The position numbers and the translations under genes are program-made. Positions 37,894-48,067 of a stretch of DNA of 64,000 nucleotides are shown in pieces. How positions within the stretch are numbered: position 1 is the first letter of the stretch; every line of letters starts with the position of its first letter. The DNA comes from Blattamonas nauphoetae. Lineage: Eukaryota; Preaxostyla; Oxymonadida. A model generated the notes under the pieces. That model saw nothing but the letters and a program-made list of their open reading frames with translations, had not been told where the DNA came from and made no database searches. The stretch is taken from positions 186,001-250,000 of the forward strand of contig JARBJD010000007.1 in the NCBI GenBank assembly GCA_033064195.1. Direction: 5' to 3'.

Positions 37894-39424
37894 TCAATTA
37901 GGCGAGAGACAATTGAGCACGAGCTTTGGAAGCGGAGAGTACGGCAGGATCAGCTGTGTTGGGGTGCGGGGGGCAGTCGGGTTGGCAAGCGTGGCTGGCG
38001 ATGGCGCTGGTTGTGTCGGGGAGAAGAACACGGGCGAAACGCTGGTGCCGACAGGAGGAGTGACAGCAAGCGACGGTGGAAGGGTCGGAAACAAAGAAGA
38101 GGACGGCTGGATGCCTTTCATCTGCAGAAGATGGGCGAGCGGGAAGGCGAAGGAAGTTGTTGTGAGGTGCGTCACGGGCGGCAGGGATGACTGTTTGTCA
38201 GTGAAGAAGAAGCTGCCTGTTAGTCCCTCGGGATCATTGGGCGACGACGCAGGTGGGGGTGAACCGTTATTTCCCCACGACAGTGTCTGTTGGACAGATC
38301 CATACGATCGGTACCGAAATAGTGAATATGATAGGGTTTGGGGCAGAGGATAGAAATAGTGTGCAACATCAAGCGATTTAGTCTGTGGAACGGGCGGGAA
38401 AGAGCCAGACTCGGCGGTGATGTGAGGGGGCGTCGGCGGGATGGCACTGAAGTCTTCCTGGGCCATCAAGAAGCTTTCCCGCTGCGCTTCGAGTTTGTGG
38501 CGTTCGCGGTCTTCGCTGAGACGCCGACTGGCTGGAATAAACACTTTGGAGTGCACGGTCAGCGAAGACAGCGTCGATATGGAAGAAAACGGAGTGGAGA
38601 CTGAAAGGAGAGGTTGGGAAACATGATGAGAAGCAGAGAGACTTCATAGAACAATGATGAACACACTTTCCAGATTGGAAGGTTGTTTCGTGTCGATCGA
38701 CAAGTCTGATGACTCCGTTTTGGCAGAAAGCTGCGAGCCTGCCAGCGGTGGATCTACAGTGTCGCGGATCCTGTGGAAAAACTGCTCGAAGTGACAGACG
38801 TCAAAGGGGAGCGAGTACACAAGGAGCGACAGGAGGGTACGCTCCATGTCGTTGAAGATAGTCGGAGCGATGCCTCCGAGGTGGGCGTAGTGCTTGTTGA
38901 AGAAAAATTGGTCGTCGAGATACTTTGTGGAGACAACGGTGCTGAAGGGAAGATGAAAAGGAGAGGAGATGAAACGCTGTGAGGAAGAGGGTGTGGGCGT
39001 TGTGAGAGGTGAAGCGCACGCCACAGTCTGTCCGGAGACACTCGATGTACAAAAGAGCGATCACGAAGCAGAAAGGAGAACAGTTCATTCTCAACATCAG
39101 TCTGAAAGCACAGAGGCGATCAAGGAAAATGAGGTAAAATGATGAAAAAGTGAAAGGAAAGTGCGTACAAATCAAGACATATTGACAGAGATGGTAAGTG
39201 CGGTGAGCTTTCGAAGAGCCAGATTGTGTCGGAGTCTTGGCTTGTGCTTGACTACGAGTCACGACGTGAAACCTGGTCGAGAGCATAAAGTTTCACGATT
39301 GCAAAAGCACTCGCTCCGTCAACATCGTGGAGATCTTTTGGGCTGTGTTTGCTGATCGATTCGTGGTATGTTGGTGAATGTGATGTGTGAGATCAACAAT
39401 CCCATTGTTGTAGGATATCTCCAT
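37894..39424 (-). CDS. PHO80/P-type cyclin with Pro/Ser-rich tail
   Basis: Splicing from ATG 39424 gives MEISYNNGIVDLTHH, a helix KISTMLTERHKPRL, then a single cyclin box: CSPFCFVIALLYIECLRT, NAHTLFLTATVVSTKYLDD, FFFNKHYAHLGGIAPTIF and DMERTLLSLLVYSLPF. KYLDD followed by N-K-x-Y-A-x-L/V-G-G-I is diagnostic of PHO80/CYCP/CYCU cyclins, which bind PHO85/CDK5-like kinases. The introns keep phase, including one of 33 nt before TVVSTKYLDD, so the gene looks functional. The tail is Pro/Ser/Thr-rich and the frame closes at 37894. A further Pro-rich reading to about 37105 could be added by another short intron, but this is unsupported. The gene lies between inverted repeats X1 and X2/X3. Confidence 0.8.
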
Positions 39425-39560
39425 GATACGGAAAAAGGAGGCTTCCGATCGGCTTCTGCAAGCAAATCTTGATATGTATATCCGCTTGCTCGCCGATTTC
39501 TGGATTATAGAAATTGATTTATAGAAGAGCTGAGATCTGACCCTTTTAATTATTCCAGGG

Positions 39561-39597
39561 TGACACTGACCGGCACTTTTGGCCGGTCAGCCATGCC
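39561..39597 (-). repeat. Inverted repeat X2 (partial right copy)
   Basis: Ends CCGGTCAGCCATGCC, the exact inverse of the first 15 bp of X1, preceded by a small palindromic arrangement GACCGGCACTTTTGGCCGGTC. It lies 137 bp upstream of the cyclin start codon. Confidence 0.75.
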
Positions 39598-39710
39598 TAG
39601 TTATATAAATTGAATCAAGCTTCCACAGGAGAGTAAATCATCTTTTCGCTGCTCAGAGAAAAGTTAACCGTCCTGATACACTTTTGATCTCACCCATATT
39701 TCGAAAATCC

Positions 39711-39769
39711 CCGGTCACTGACCGTCAGTACTTTTTGGGAAAAAGTGACCGGTCACCCCCGGTCAGGCC
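39711..39769 (-). repeat. Inverted repeat X3 (full right copy)
   Basis: 59 bp running CCGGTCACTGACCGTCAGTA to GGTCAGGCC. Its reverse complement aligns with X1, best over the final 25 bp (AAAGTACTGACGGTCACTG). Direct repeat R2 begins six bases further on, so the two repeat families touch here. Confidence 0.8.
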
Positions 39770-39775
39770 AGTATA

Positions 39776-40005
39776 TTTTCAAAGAGTCGGCAAAAATGGA
39801 CTGTCCGATTGGACATCCAGTCCTGGACGTCCAATCCACATCTATAAAGGGTCACAGTTGCTTCTCCATTTCGATGTTGGTGTGATATTACCACCCATCT
39901 CTCACTTTTTTGATTAGTCTTAGACCTCATCACTTTGTTTGAGCGAGGTAGTGCCTTCATCTCTGCATTTTGCTGCCCCTGGATGTGTCCAAACTCAGAA
40001 CAGTT
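39776..40005 (+). repeat. Direct repeat R2 (230 bp)
   Basis: Second copy of R1, about 98% identical, in the same orientation 5.2 kb downstream. Sequence on both sides differs from that around R1, so the boundaries TTTTCAAAGAG and CAGAACAGTT are well defined. Confidence 0.9.
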
Positions 40006-40380
40006 TGAGTCGCCGTTGATAGTGTTTTCTCTCTTTATTTTCAATTTCTAGCCACTTCCTTCACTTTTTCTCTCCATCTCTTGCAGGAACAGGGTGCTCA
40101 TTCATCCACAAGCGAAAAGTCAACACGATCGAACTGTCGGACGTCTTCTCCTCTGAGAAGAAATGAACAACTGTCATCGAATTGGTAGAAAATGGACTCA
40201 GAGTATTTTCAAAGGGAACCTCCAAGACGACGGGCATATTGTTCCCCAATATGCACTAGGATGGGAGATCTGTTGCCATCGGTTTGAATCTCTTGCTTAT
40301 TCATTTTTTTGACATTTTTTCATCGTATTTGACCCTCCTCATTCATATCTTCACATTCGACATATAGATCGGGAGTTAAG

Positions 40381-40724
40381 GGGAGATTTGAGCAGATCGC
40401 GAAACAGGCCGAGGCGAAGAGGCAAGAATCAGAGGAGATGGTAGCTAGGAATATGGAATCAGATGATGAGAAGAAAGATTCGAAGACAGTTGTGATTCCA
40501 AAGGAAGTGAAGTCTCCAGAACCCAGCCAGAACAAGATTGAACAAGAACACACTGTTGCACTTGTTGTAACTCTAACTGATCAAACGATGGCCGAATCAA
40601 TCGGTGAAGAAAATAAGGAATCAACAAAACAAGTCGAGAAGAAAGAAGAACCGAAAGTTCAGGACAATGAAATACTTTGCGAAAACAATGGAAGAGAAGA
40701 ATTTATCATCGATACAAGGTTTGT
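40381..40724 (+). pseudogene. Charged coding-like fragment
   Basis: Open stretch reading GRFEQIAKQAEAKRQESEEM, then acidic/Lys-rich sequence to REEFIIDTR. A plausible acceptor (CGACATATAG) precedes it and a plausible donor (GTTTGTC) follows, so it looks like one exon of a larger gene whose other exons are not visible. Family unknown. Confidence 0.3.
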
Positions 40725-41441
40725 CAGAATGAATTCCCAGAAATTTCATCTCATCTTCATTGTCCTCTCAAGAGATATCTCCGTTCTTCATAATCTTTCA
40801 CATTCTCCACATTGATCCTTCTTCTCTTTTTCTCCTTAACCTCCAGAATTCAACATTTCCCCACACGACAATGCTCCAACGAAGTCAACGTCGTTGAACA
40901 CAGCTTCTTCAACCGGGTATTCTTCACAATCGCTTTCCTCAAGACCTTCCTCTAAATCATGATCACACTTGTTAACGGTCTCGCCTACTCTTTTTGGTCA
41001 TACACATGCACCCTCGACTGAATTTGTGTTCTGGTCCCTTCGAACTCGGCGTATTTCTACTTGTACATGGCCTTGATGATTACACTTGCGAAAATCGGAA
41101 AGGAGGGAATCAAAGATTCTTGGACGCTCGCTTCGATCTGAACAGGGAGTGACGGTGAATGAAAAGCAAACAAGGAAGGGGATGCGAGGAAGAACGAACA
41201 TAGACGCGCTGTTGAAGTTTGTAAGATCTCAACCAGCCCTAAAATAGACTGAGCCAATCGTCGAAGGAAATTCAGAAGAATCACAACAAGCTGAAGGTCG
41301 GCTGCTGTATCTTTTGTCTTCTTTTCACTTAATTCGTCACTAATCACACTGTTTTGCCTTGTGTCATTTTTACCAGCCAGGTTCTGATATCCACCCTCGC
41401 CATATCAATTATTCCATCTTTGAGATCATTGCTGCAAGAAT

Positions 41442-41726
41442 ATGTTTGTAGAATTGATAATTCGAGGAGAAAAGGATGTGGTTTGGAATGATCATCCCAT
41501 TTCCATCCGAGAATTCAGTTCTCCGGACACAATTGACCTCAATCTGCTGAAATATCTCTACTCTGCCCACAGAACACCTTCCCTTGTCGTTTCGAGTCAT
41601 TTTGTTGCAATGACTTGGATTTCACCCATTGCCCGGTTTTATGAACTCCCTCGGCTCCTAAATAGGAGACTGGACATTGGACTGGACATTGCCACCTCGA
41701 CTGGACACAGCTTAACAGGCCAATGA
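41442..41726 (+). other. Short ORF of uncertain status
   Basis: An ORF of 94 codons with protein-like composition (DVVWNDHPISIREF, LNLLKYLYSAHRTP). It runs into a TTGGAC-motif cluster (ACTGGACATTGGACTGGACA) at its 3' end. It stops just before the convergent kinase stop codon. It may be a remnant exon; no family is recognised. Confidence 0.25.
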
Positions 41727-41733
41727 AAGTAAA

Positions 41734-44200
41734 CTAAAAAAGGGTGCATCCACAAAACGATTTTCTCTCCAGTGGGTGGACCCTTTCCTTCCCCGATTGT
41801 TGAGGAACTGGTTTAGAGACGGGTGGATCACGCACAGACTCCTGCGACGGTTGCTCTTGATCCGTGAAAGCAATAGGCTCAGATTCATGATCTTGTGGTG
41901 GAGTCGTGGGCTGAGGAGGAGTCGAGAGAGGGTACGATTGAGATGAGGGGCGTGGGTTGGGCGACGCGAAAGCAAGTTTGGCAGAAAAAGGCTGGGAAGT
42001 GGGAGGCTGCTGGTGAGGGTCGGTCTCGGTGGGGTCGATGTGCATCTGTTGAGAGTGGATGGGAGTGGATGGGGAACTGTTCGGCCTATCCTCAGACTGT
42101 TTTTGAGAATGCTTGTCTGCTGGGTCGGCTTGGGAGATGTTGCTGATTGATGAAAGGGTTTCCGAAGTCGCCTGAGGAATGGGTGAGAGTGAGTCTGAGT
42201 TTGATTGGAATGGGCGTTTTGGTGAACGAGGGGAATCTGTCTCCTGAACAGTCGGTTGTTCCTGACGAGGCGTTCTCTTGTCTCCAACTGGAGACATCGG
42301 CTGTGAAGGTGACGTGAGGACGTATCGCTTCGGGGTTGTGAATGGAGAACGAGGTGTGGGAGATTTAGCGGCCTGACCGCTCTGCCCAAAATGTGCGGCA
42401 TCTCCAAAAACTTGGGCAGCGTTGAGGAGGAATCCACTCTCCATCCTGTTCATTTGGCCAAGGACAGGTCGGCTCATCCGTGGCGAGACATAGCCGTCTG
42501 TGCCGACAGGAAGGAGCAGGTTCAGCGAGCGGCGTTGGGAGAGCATCGGTGTGAGTGGGTCTTCCACGAGAGTTCTGTCTGCAATGTTCACTTTTGCATT
42601 TCGACGACGAAACTCAGTCATGTCCAAGTTTCCTGTCATGTGAGGTGCGGGTTTGTTTGGAAGGTGAAATGTGAGGAGGCCTGGTTGGGGAGATGAGTGG
42701 AAGGTGGGATTGAGGGGCTCTGCTGGTTCTTCAAGAGGTGAAGTGTTATTCTTTGGAGAGGAGGGAGGAGAATCAGACGTCGTAGGATGTGTCTGATGAT
42801 CGTTTGAGGTTGCTGACGAAGGTGATACAGAATCTCCGTTTGGAGTTGAGATGGCAAGAATATTGGTATTATGCTGTTTTTCTTCTGGAGAAGACGGTGA
42901 CAGTTTCACGGGTTGTTGGTTAGTTGTTTTTATCCGTTGTTGCTGATAATCCCAAACTAGATATTGATAAAAATCAAGATGCATTGCGTCATTTCCTCCT
43001 AAGCGGTAAAAGCACGTTTGAAGGCAGCTTCGAAGAAAAGAATAATCTGGAATCGTTTCAAATTCGCAGGTCTGTAGATGTTTCACAAAATCGATGAATT
43101 CTGATGGCATCTGTGTAACTATTTTCTCGTTTTGCATCTCCTCCTTGAGTTTAGCAACTTCATCCTAAAATGAAGAGAAAAACATTGATAAGGATCGTGT
43201 GAAGGAAACCTTGTCATCGAGGGTACACCAAGGTAAATATCCAGTGTAAAATTCCACCATGATAAAGAGCAAAGACCACAAATCGTCAACACGTGAAAGG
43301 TCTCGTCCATGGTGTGCATTGACTGAAGCATACCGAATTGTTCCACGGAAACCAACATTTTTTCTTTTCTGCAAGAATATTTGAGGGAGAATCCGAATGA
43401 AAGAGGCGTTGAACAAAAGTAACAATCTCCAATAGAAATTATGAATGAAAAAAGCAATTATGGAAGAATGGACTCAGGAATTTATCAACATACAGGTAGT
43501 GGAGTCCCTGATGAGGAGATGGTTCTCTTGATGAGGCCAAAATCAATAAGATACAACATATCAAATGTCTTTGGCGTTCTACCAACTAGAAAATTTGCCT
43601 ACAGTAAATGTGATAGAGAAAGAATGGAAATAAGGCTTAGATGAGGAGAATCAGACTGGTTTCAGATCTCGGTGGACATATCCAGCGTTATGGAATGTTT
43701 CCAATGCATCGATTGCCTGCATCCCGAGTAGAAGCACAGTACCCAAGGAAAATCGATTATATTTCATCATAGTGACGAGTTGCCTAGTTTTAAAGAAGGT
43801 GGAGATGAGAAGTTGATGTAAAAACACGAATAAGAAACAATAAATTGGGTCCAAGCGCTTCCTGAACAAGATAGCATGTATCTTTGTAATAACCGTAGTA
43901 GTATGCTTGAGCGAAGTGAGGTTTCCCTAGTTAGGAGAAAAAACATATGAATCATTCTAATCTCGAACCTTGAACTTTTATGAGAGCATTTGTTTCCATA
44001 TGGAGAACTTTCTTTGGTGTGTCATTCCGTTCGAACTTAACAGCAATCTCAACAATCCTTGCAGGCGGCATTGTCCGTGCAAGGAAGAGTTGCCCAAAGG
44101 CTCCTTCCCCAATGCATTGGATAAGTTGCCATTTATCCTTGATGACAGTGCCAATCTGAAGATCTGTTGATTTGGCACTGTCATCGACAGAAGTAGCCAT
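41734..44200 (-). CDS. CK1-family kinase, TTBK-like, with C-terminal CaaX-like motif
   Basis: Starts MATSVDDSAKSTDLQIG. Kinase features: glycine loop IGEGAFGQLFLAR, EIAVKFE lysine, YVHRDLKP joined by an intron to ANFLVGR, LIDFGLIKR and GFRGTIRYASVNAHHGRDLS. GT-x-RYAS-x-NAH replacing APE and the HHGRDLSRVDDLWSL stretch place it in CK1, nearest to tau-tubulin kinases. After the domain comes a long Pro/Ser/Thr-rich tail of about 370 residues. It ends KSFCGCTLF before TAG, which could be a CaaX box (CTLF) with a second cysteine two residues before it, preceded by basic residues. Membrane attachment is therefore possible, as in yeast Yck kinases, which use palmitoylated C-terminal cysteines. Several short introns interrupt the kinase domain. 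Confidence 0.88.
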
Positions 44201-44398
44201 GGTAGTGTGGGAGCGTGGCGACGAACTTTGATTAAGGGTCTATTCTAGGCCTAACAGCTACTTCATCCTGTTAAGTATTGGACGAAACAGAATCGTCATT
44301 CAATCAAAGAAAAAACAAAGGAGGTTCAATCTCATGTTTTCGAGAGATTTTGTCAAAACAGAAGTGGATGAAATCAGTATATGGGATGAAAACGAGCA

Positions 44399-45433
44399 CT
44401 ACTGTTTGACAAAGATTAAGTGTTTAAGAATGTGAGTAGCCAGAGCTGGCGATTGTTCACTGAGTGCCTTCATTGATGCCTTTCTGAGTTGAGTTTTATC
44501 AGATTTTTTTGATCCTGTTCCTCCTTCTCCCGTGATCATTTGAACTTGTTCTTGAGCTTGCAGTGTAAAATATGAAGAATTCTTGTGGGAAGATAGAACA
44601 AACAAGAAGACATACGACAACAAGCGCTGATGTTGTAAGAGTGTTTGTCCATGATTTCTTCGCCAATTGCTCCATCACCTGAATATCTGTTGCTGACTTG
44701 AAGAAAGACGTCTCCAATTTGTAGTATCTGTTTGCCTGTTTCCCCCAATCATCGATCTTTCCAGTGGGGATTGTGATGTACGGGTTATCCCCTCTGTCCT
44801 TGGGTGGAACATATCCAATTGGATAAGTTCGAAAAGCTCCAATTTCCACTCGTCCAGATGCCATGGTTCGGTACGGATCCACCTTAGAAAATGTGAGAAA
44901 TGAAAAAAGCATACAACTATTGCTACATAAGCACCTAGTTGTTGATTCAAACTCTGTGTGTCACAATCAATTCCAGACATCCAACAACCAAATCCAGGGT
45001 GTGAGTGATACCACCCAACGACATTTTCCTTCCTTCCAACTTTCTCTGAAGATTCCATATAACGAATCATATATTGAGCGGTTTCATCATCTGCTGTCAC
45101 ACGTGTTTCTGTTCCTTCAATTGGAAGGGGAAGAGCATCCATGATAATGAATGCGTGTGGGATGATTCGTCCTGAGAGCAACCCCATGATCTCGAGGTTC
45201 CCACCGTTGCAAGCATGCATAACCTAAAAAAACTCAAATAGTTAAAGTGGATACGATTTTGAGGAGGGCAACGGCTGATACTTTCACTTGGGAGAAATAG
45301 AGAGGACTGGATGAGATGAGTTTGAGGAGAAGGCAAACTCGTTTGTATGAGGTTGAGAAAACAGGAAATCATGAGATGTTTTGACATCATAGGTATAAAG
45401 TTCAGATTCCCAGTTTGTCGACGGGACAGCCAT
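44399..45433 (-). CDS. COPS5: COP9 signalosome subunit 5 (JAMM deneddylase)
   Basis: Starts MAVPSTNWESELYTYDVK. Two introns of about 31 nt lead to [29 protein letters not shown]. The JAMM metalloprotease motif is complete: the glutamate in GGNLEIMG, then HSHPGFGCWMSGID with both histidines and the aspartate. IDPYRT-like VDPYRTMASGRVEIGAFRTYP and YKLETSFFKS follow, matching CSN5 rather than the proteasome subunit Rpn11. CSN5 removes NEDD8 from cullins. The C-terminus is short (ending HILKHLIFVKQ). Confidence 0.95.
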
Positions 45434-46307
45434 TTTAGAAAATTTTTATTAAGGGGCAAAAAAAAGGTGAGTTTAAACCGAGGTCGAGATAAATCCACTT
45501 CGGAGAAATGAGAAAAAGAGGATGAAGAAAAGAAAGAACATCACTGATTTGATTTAGAGTAAAAAACAGTAGTGACAAAGACAACGTGAAATGTGGTTTA
45601 ATTGTCCAAAAATATTGAAAGGAACATGGGTGATACAATACAAGTCTCAGATATGCTGGAGGACGGGGAAAATGAGAAAGAGTTGTGAGAAAAGAAGATG
45701 GAGTTGCGAATGTCAAAAAAAGAATGTCAGTCGAAAGACGGTGAAGTCGACGAATCTTCAGAGAAGATCAGGAATAGCGCCAAGAATAATCATTCAAAAG
45801 AAGATGAAGAAGAGTGAAATCTTCACGAAATGGGACTGATTGACATACATAGAAGTGGAAAGATACTGCCTTCGAAAGTGATGTTGAATGACGTAGAACG
45901 AATCCTAGGATCAAGATAAGGAAATAAAATCATTGCTTGGAAACAATAGATCAAAATCAATGAAAAAATAGGCTCAGAAGGTGTCCTAACATAAATCGTC
46001 ACTTATTGGTACCGAGGCGAGATATCCCCAGTATTGGTCCAACACTAAGATGTCCCTATGATACTATCATCAGGAAATGCCACGAAAATCGTGTTTGAAC
46101 ATACAGAATAAGATTCATGAACTGGAGATCTGAGGCCGGAACTCATTTTCACCCCATCATTCGTGGGTGAATGAACAATTCCAGAGTGGATATTCAATAA
46201 GACTGTCTCTTTCAGAATAAACAAATTGAAAAGGAAAGGGTGGAGTGAAATGGTGGCAAATTCTGCAAAATACCACTTCCTCCTTACCTTCCAGAGAAAT
46301 CGTTAGA
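45434..46307. other. Intergenic region upstream of CSN5
   Basis: 874 bp that holds the CSN5 promoter and the 3' flank of QNG1. Short Lys/Arg-rich ORFs on the + strand look like composition noise from an A/G-rich stretch. No RNA gene or repeat is recognised. Confidence 0.4.
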
Positions 46308-47645
46308 CTAATAGAACGTAGTGCGTGTCTTATGAGCAGGAATAGTCATTGTATTGATGTTGAATTTCCCCCACCCCCAGAGATAGAAATCCATCTCCAC
46401 TTGGTTCATTTTCTTCATGATTCCTGCTGAAGATGTTTCTACTTTTTCGTTCAACAACTCAACAACCAACCGGAGAGCCTCAATTGAGCAAGCTCTGATT
46501 TCTTCTTCGAGCAGACATCCTGACACAAGCTCTGGTGCCTTCGAGATGTCCTCAATTCCTCGTTCCTTTGTCTTCCCGCACGCATAATCAACTTGACCAC
46601 GAAGGAGGGCATCGAGGAATGGCGAATATTGGATGCATCGGAAGTGTGCCAACACTTGAGGAACGCGATAATCTGCGAACATTGAAATAGCATCGATATC
46701 TGTGAATTCACCCAATCTGGTGTTTTTGAAGGTATTCCAGAGATCAGCTGGAAAAATCTGTGCTCTTTTGTGGAAAAAGACTCGTTCTGGAGGAAACTAT
46801 GGAGATAATGGGAATACCTGCATCGGCTGATGAAACGGGTGAATTCCATTCCGTCGGAATGATGGGGGATTCCCCGAACTTCTTTGTCGGAGAATGAGAC
46901 GAAGGTTGGTTATCCAAGGGACGAGGATAGTATCCAATATCACGGAATGAGGAAAAACGGTCCGAAAGGAGCATTGACAATGCGACTGCAGAGCGGTTAC
47001 AGCTCAAAATCATTTTGGTGACACTTCCTTCAAACTCTGTTAATAATACTTTGCCTGCTTCATTAAGAACTTGAACTCGGGTTTCAACAAGAGGACAGAC
47101 GTTCTCAGGGTGGTCATCACTCTCTCGATAAAACTTGCTAAAAATATGTGAATCACCAAGACACAAACCGAAGATCATCAACTGTGCATTCGCTCATCCA
47201 TTTCGCTGATAAAAATGGAATATTCTCGTCAAGGGCCCGCTGCATGGCTGCAATGTGTCCCCAGTAGCCCTTCATGAGAGATGAGGGAGACAAAAAACAA
47301 ACAAGAAAGCGTGTCCCGGATCCATTTGGATATTCAACAATGTATGAACTCCCATCATCCCAGAAGAACGAGAAATTGAGGACATCAAGAAAGAATGTCC
47401 ATTCAGCTGTTCGCTCATCCCCAAATTTGGCTGGTGTTGGGATGAAATCACTGATTGGTTCTTTGGGTAATTTATCTGTTTGTTTCTGTTGTTGAAGAAG
47501 CATGGAATACAAAATAATCTCAAATTCAGACTTTATTCTCCTCAATATACCAATTTACAAACTCCAAACATCCATCACGAGATACGGTTACATGTTTTGA
47601 ATGCGCTGATATAAAAGCTGAACTGGTGTGAACAGGATTTATCAT
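46308..47645 (-). CDS. QNG1: Queuosine 5'-phosphate N-glycosylase (queuosine salvage protein)
   Basis: Starts MINPVHTSSAFISAHSKHV. The DUF2419/Qng1 landmarks follow: VLNFSFFWDDG, a YWGHIAAMQRALDENIPFLS block, ERVQVL-like ETRVQVLNEAGKVL, FADYRVPQVLAHFRCIQYS, and the C-terminal EEEIRACSIEALRLVVELLN with MDFYLWGWGK. The family releases queuine from queuosine nucleotides so that eukaryotes, which cannot make queuine, can reuse it for tRNA. The first intron phase supports the chosen start. Confidence 0.88.
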
Positions 47646-48067
47646 GAAGAATGCCTTTTGTCTTGGCGAGGGTAGGACGTTTGGTGTTCCGATCGATCTC
47701 CCCCTAACTCAACATTTTTGGTAGTGTCCTCGGTACTGACGGACAATATTGTCATTGTCATCGAGTATATCGGATTATAAGAAAGCCTTTAGATGACTAC
47801 CTTTCCTATTATTGTCCGTCCAGAGCACGTGAGGCTGCAGTGAATGACCCCAACGAATCAATGACAACCTCATGAAATAGGAACATTTCATGATGTAAAC
47901 TTGAAAGTTCATGATAAAATGATCTTATGTTGAGTATAGCCAACTGATTGCCAGATTTGAGAGAAAAGGTGTTTTGAGGTTTCTCCGAACATCGCCTTTG
48001 GGTCGGATCTTACGACAATTAGCATTTTCCTCAGTTTCACCATCAGCATCTTACTCATTTCCAAGCA
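47646..48067. promoter_or_regulatory. Divergent upstream region of QNG1 and histidine phosphatase
   Basis: 422 bp between divergent start codons. Nothing specific is recognised. Confidence 0.4.

Larger units (their letters stand above)
33987..41733. other. Accessory island: repeats, gene fragments and one cyclin gene
   Basis: 7.7 kb between two housekeeping genes, unlike the rest of the window. It contains the only long repeats seen (R1/R2 and the CTGACCGG inverted repeats), several clusters of the hexamer TTGGAC, fragments of protein-coding sequence that cannot be extended, and one apparently intact cyclin gene. Stretches without comment inside it (34000-34380, 36200-36690, 40000-40380, 40730-41440) hold no gene I can support. 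Confidence 0.6.

Noticed and set aside
34531-40005. R1/R2 as long terminal repeats of a retroelement
   Set aside because: Ends are not TG...CA, no primer-binding site or polypurine tract is seen, and nothing recognisable as retroelement proteins lies between them.
45591-45839. Plus-strand ORF upstream of CSN5
   Set aside because: Basic low-complexity composition from an A/G-rich stretch, no conserved motif or splice sites.
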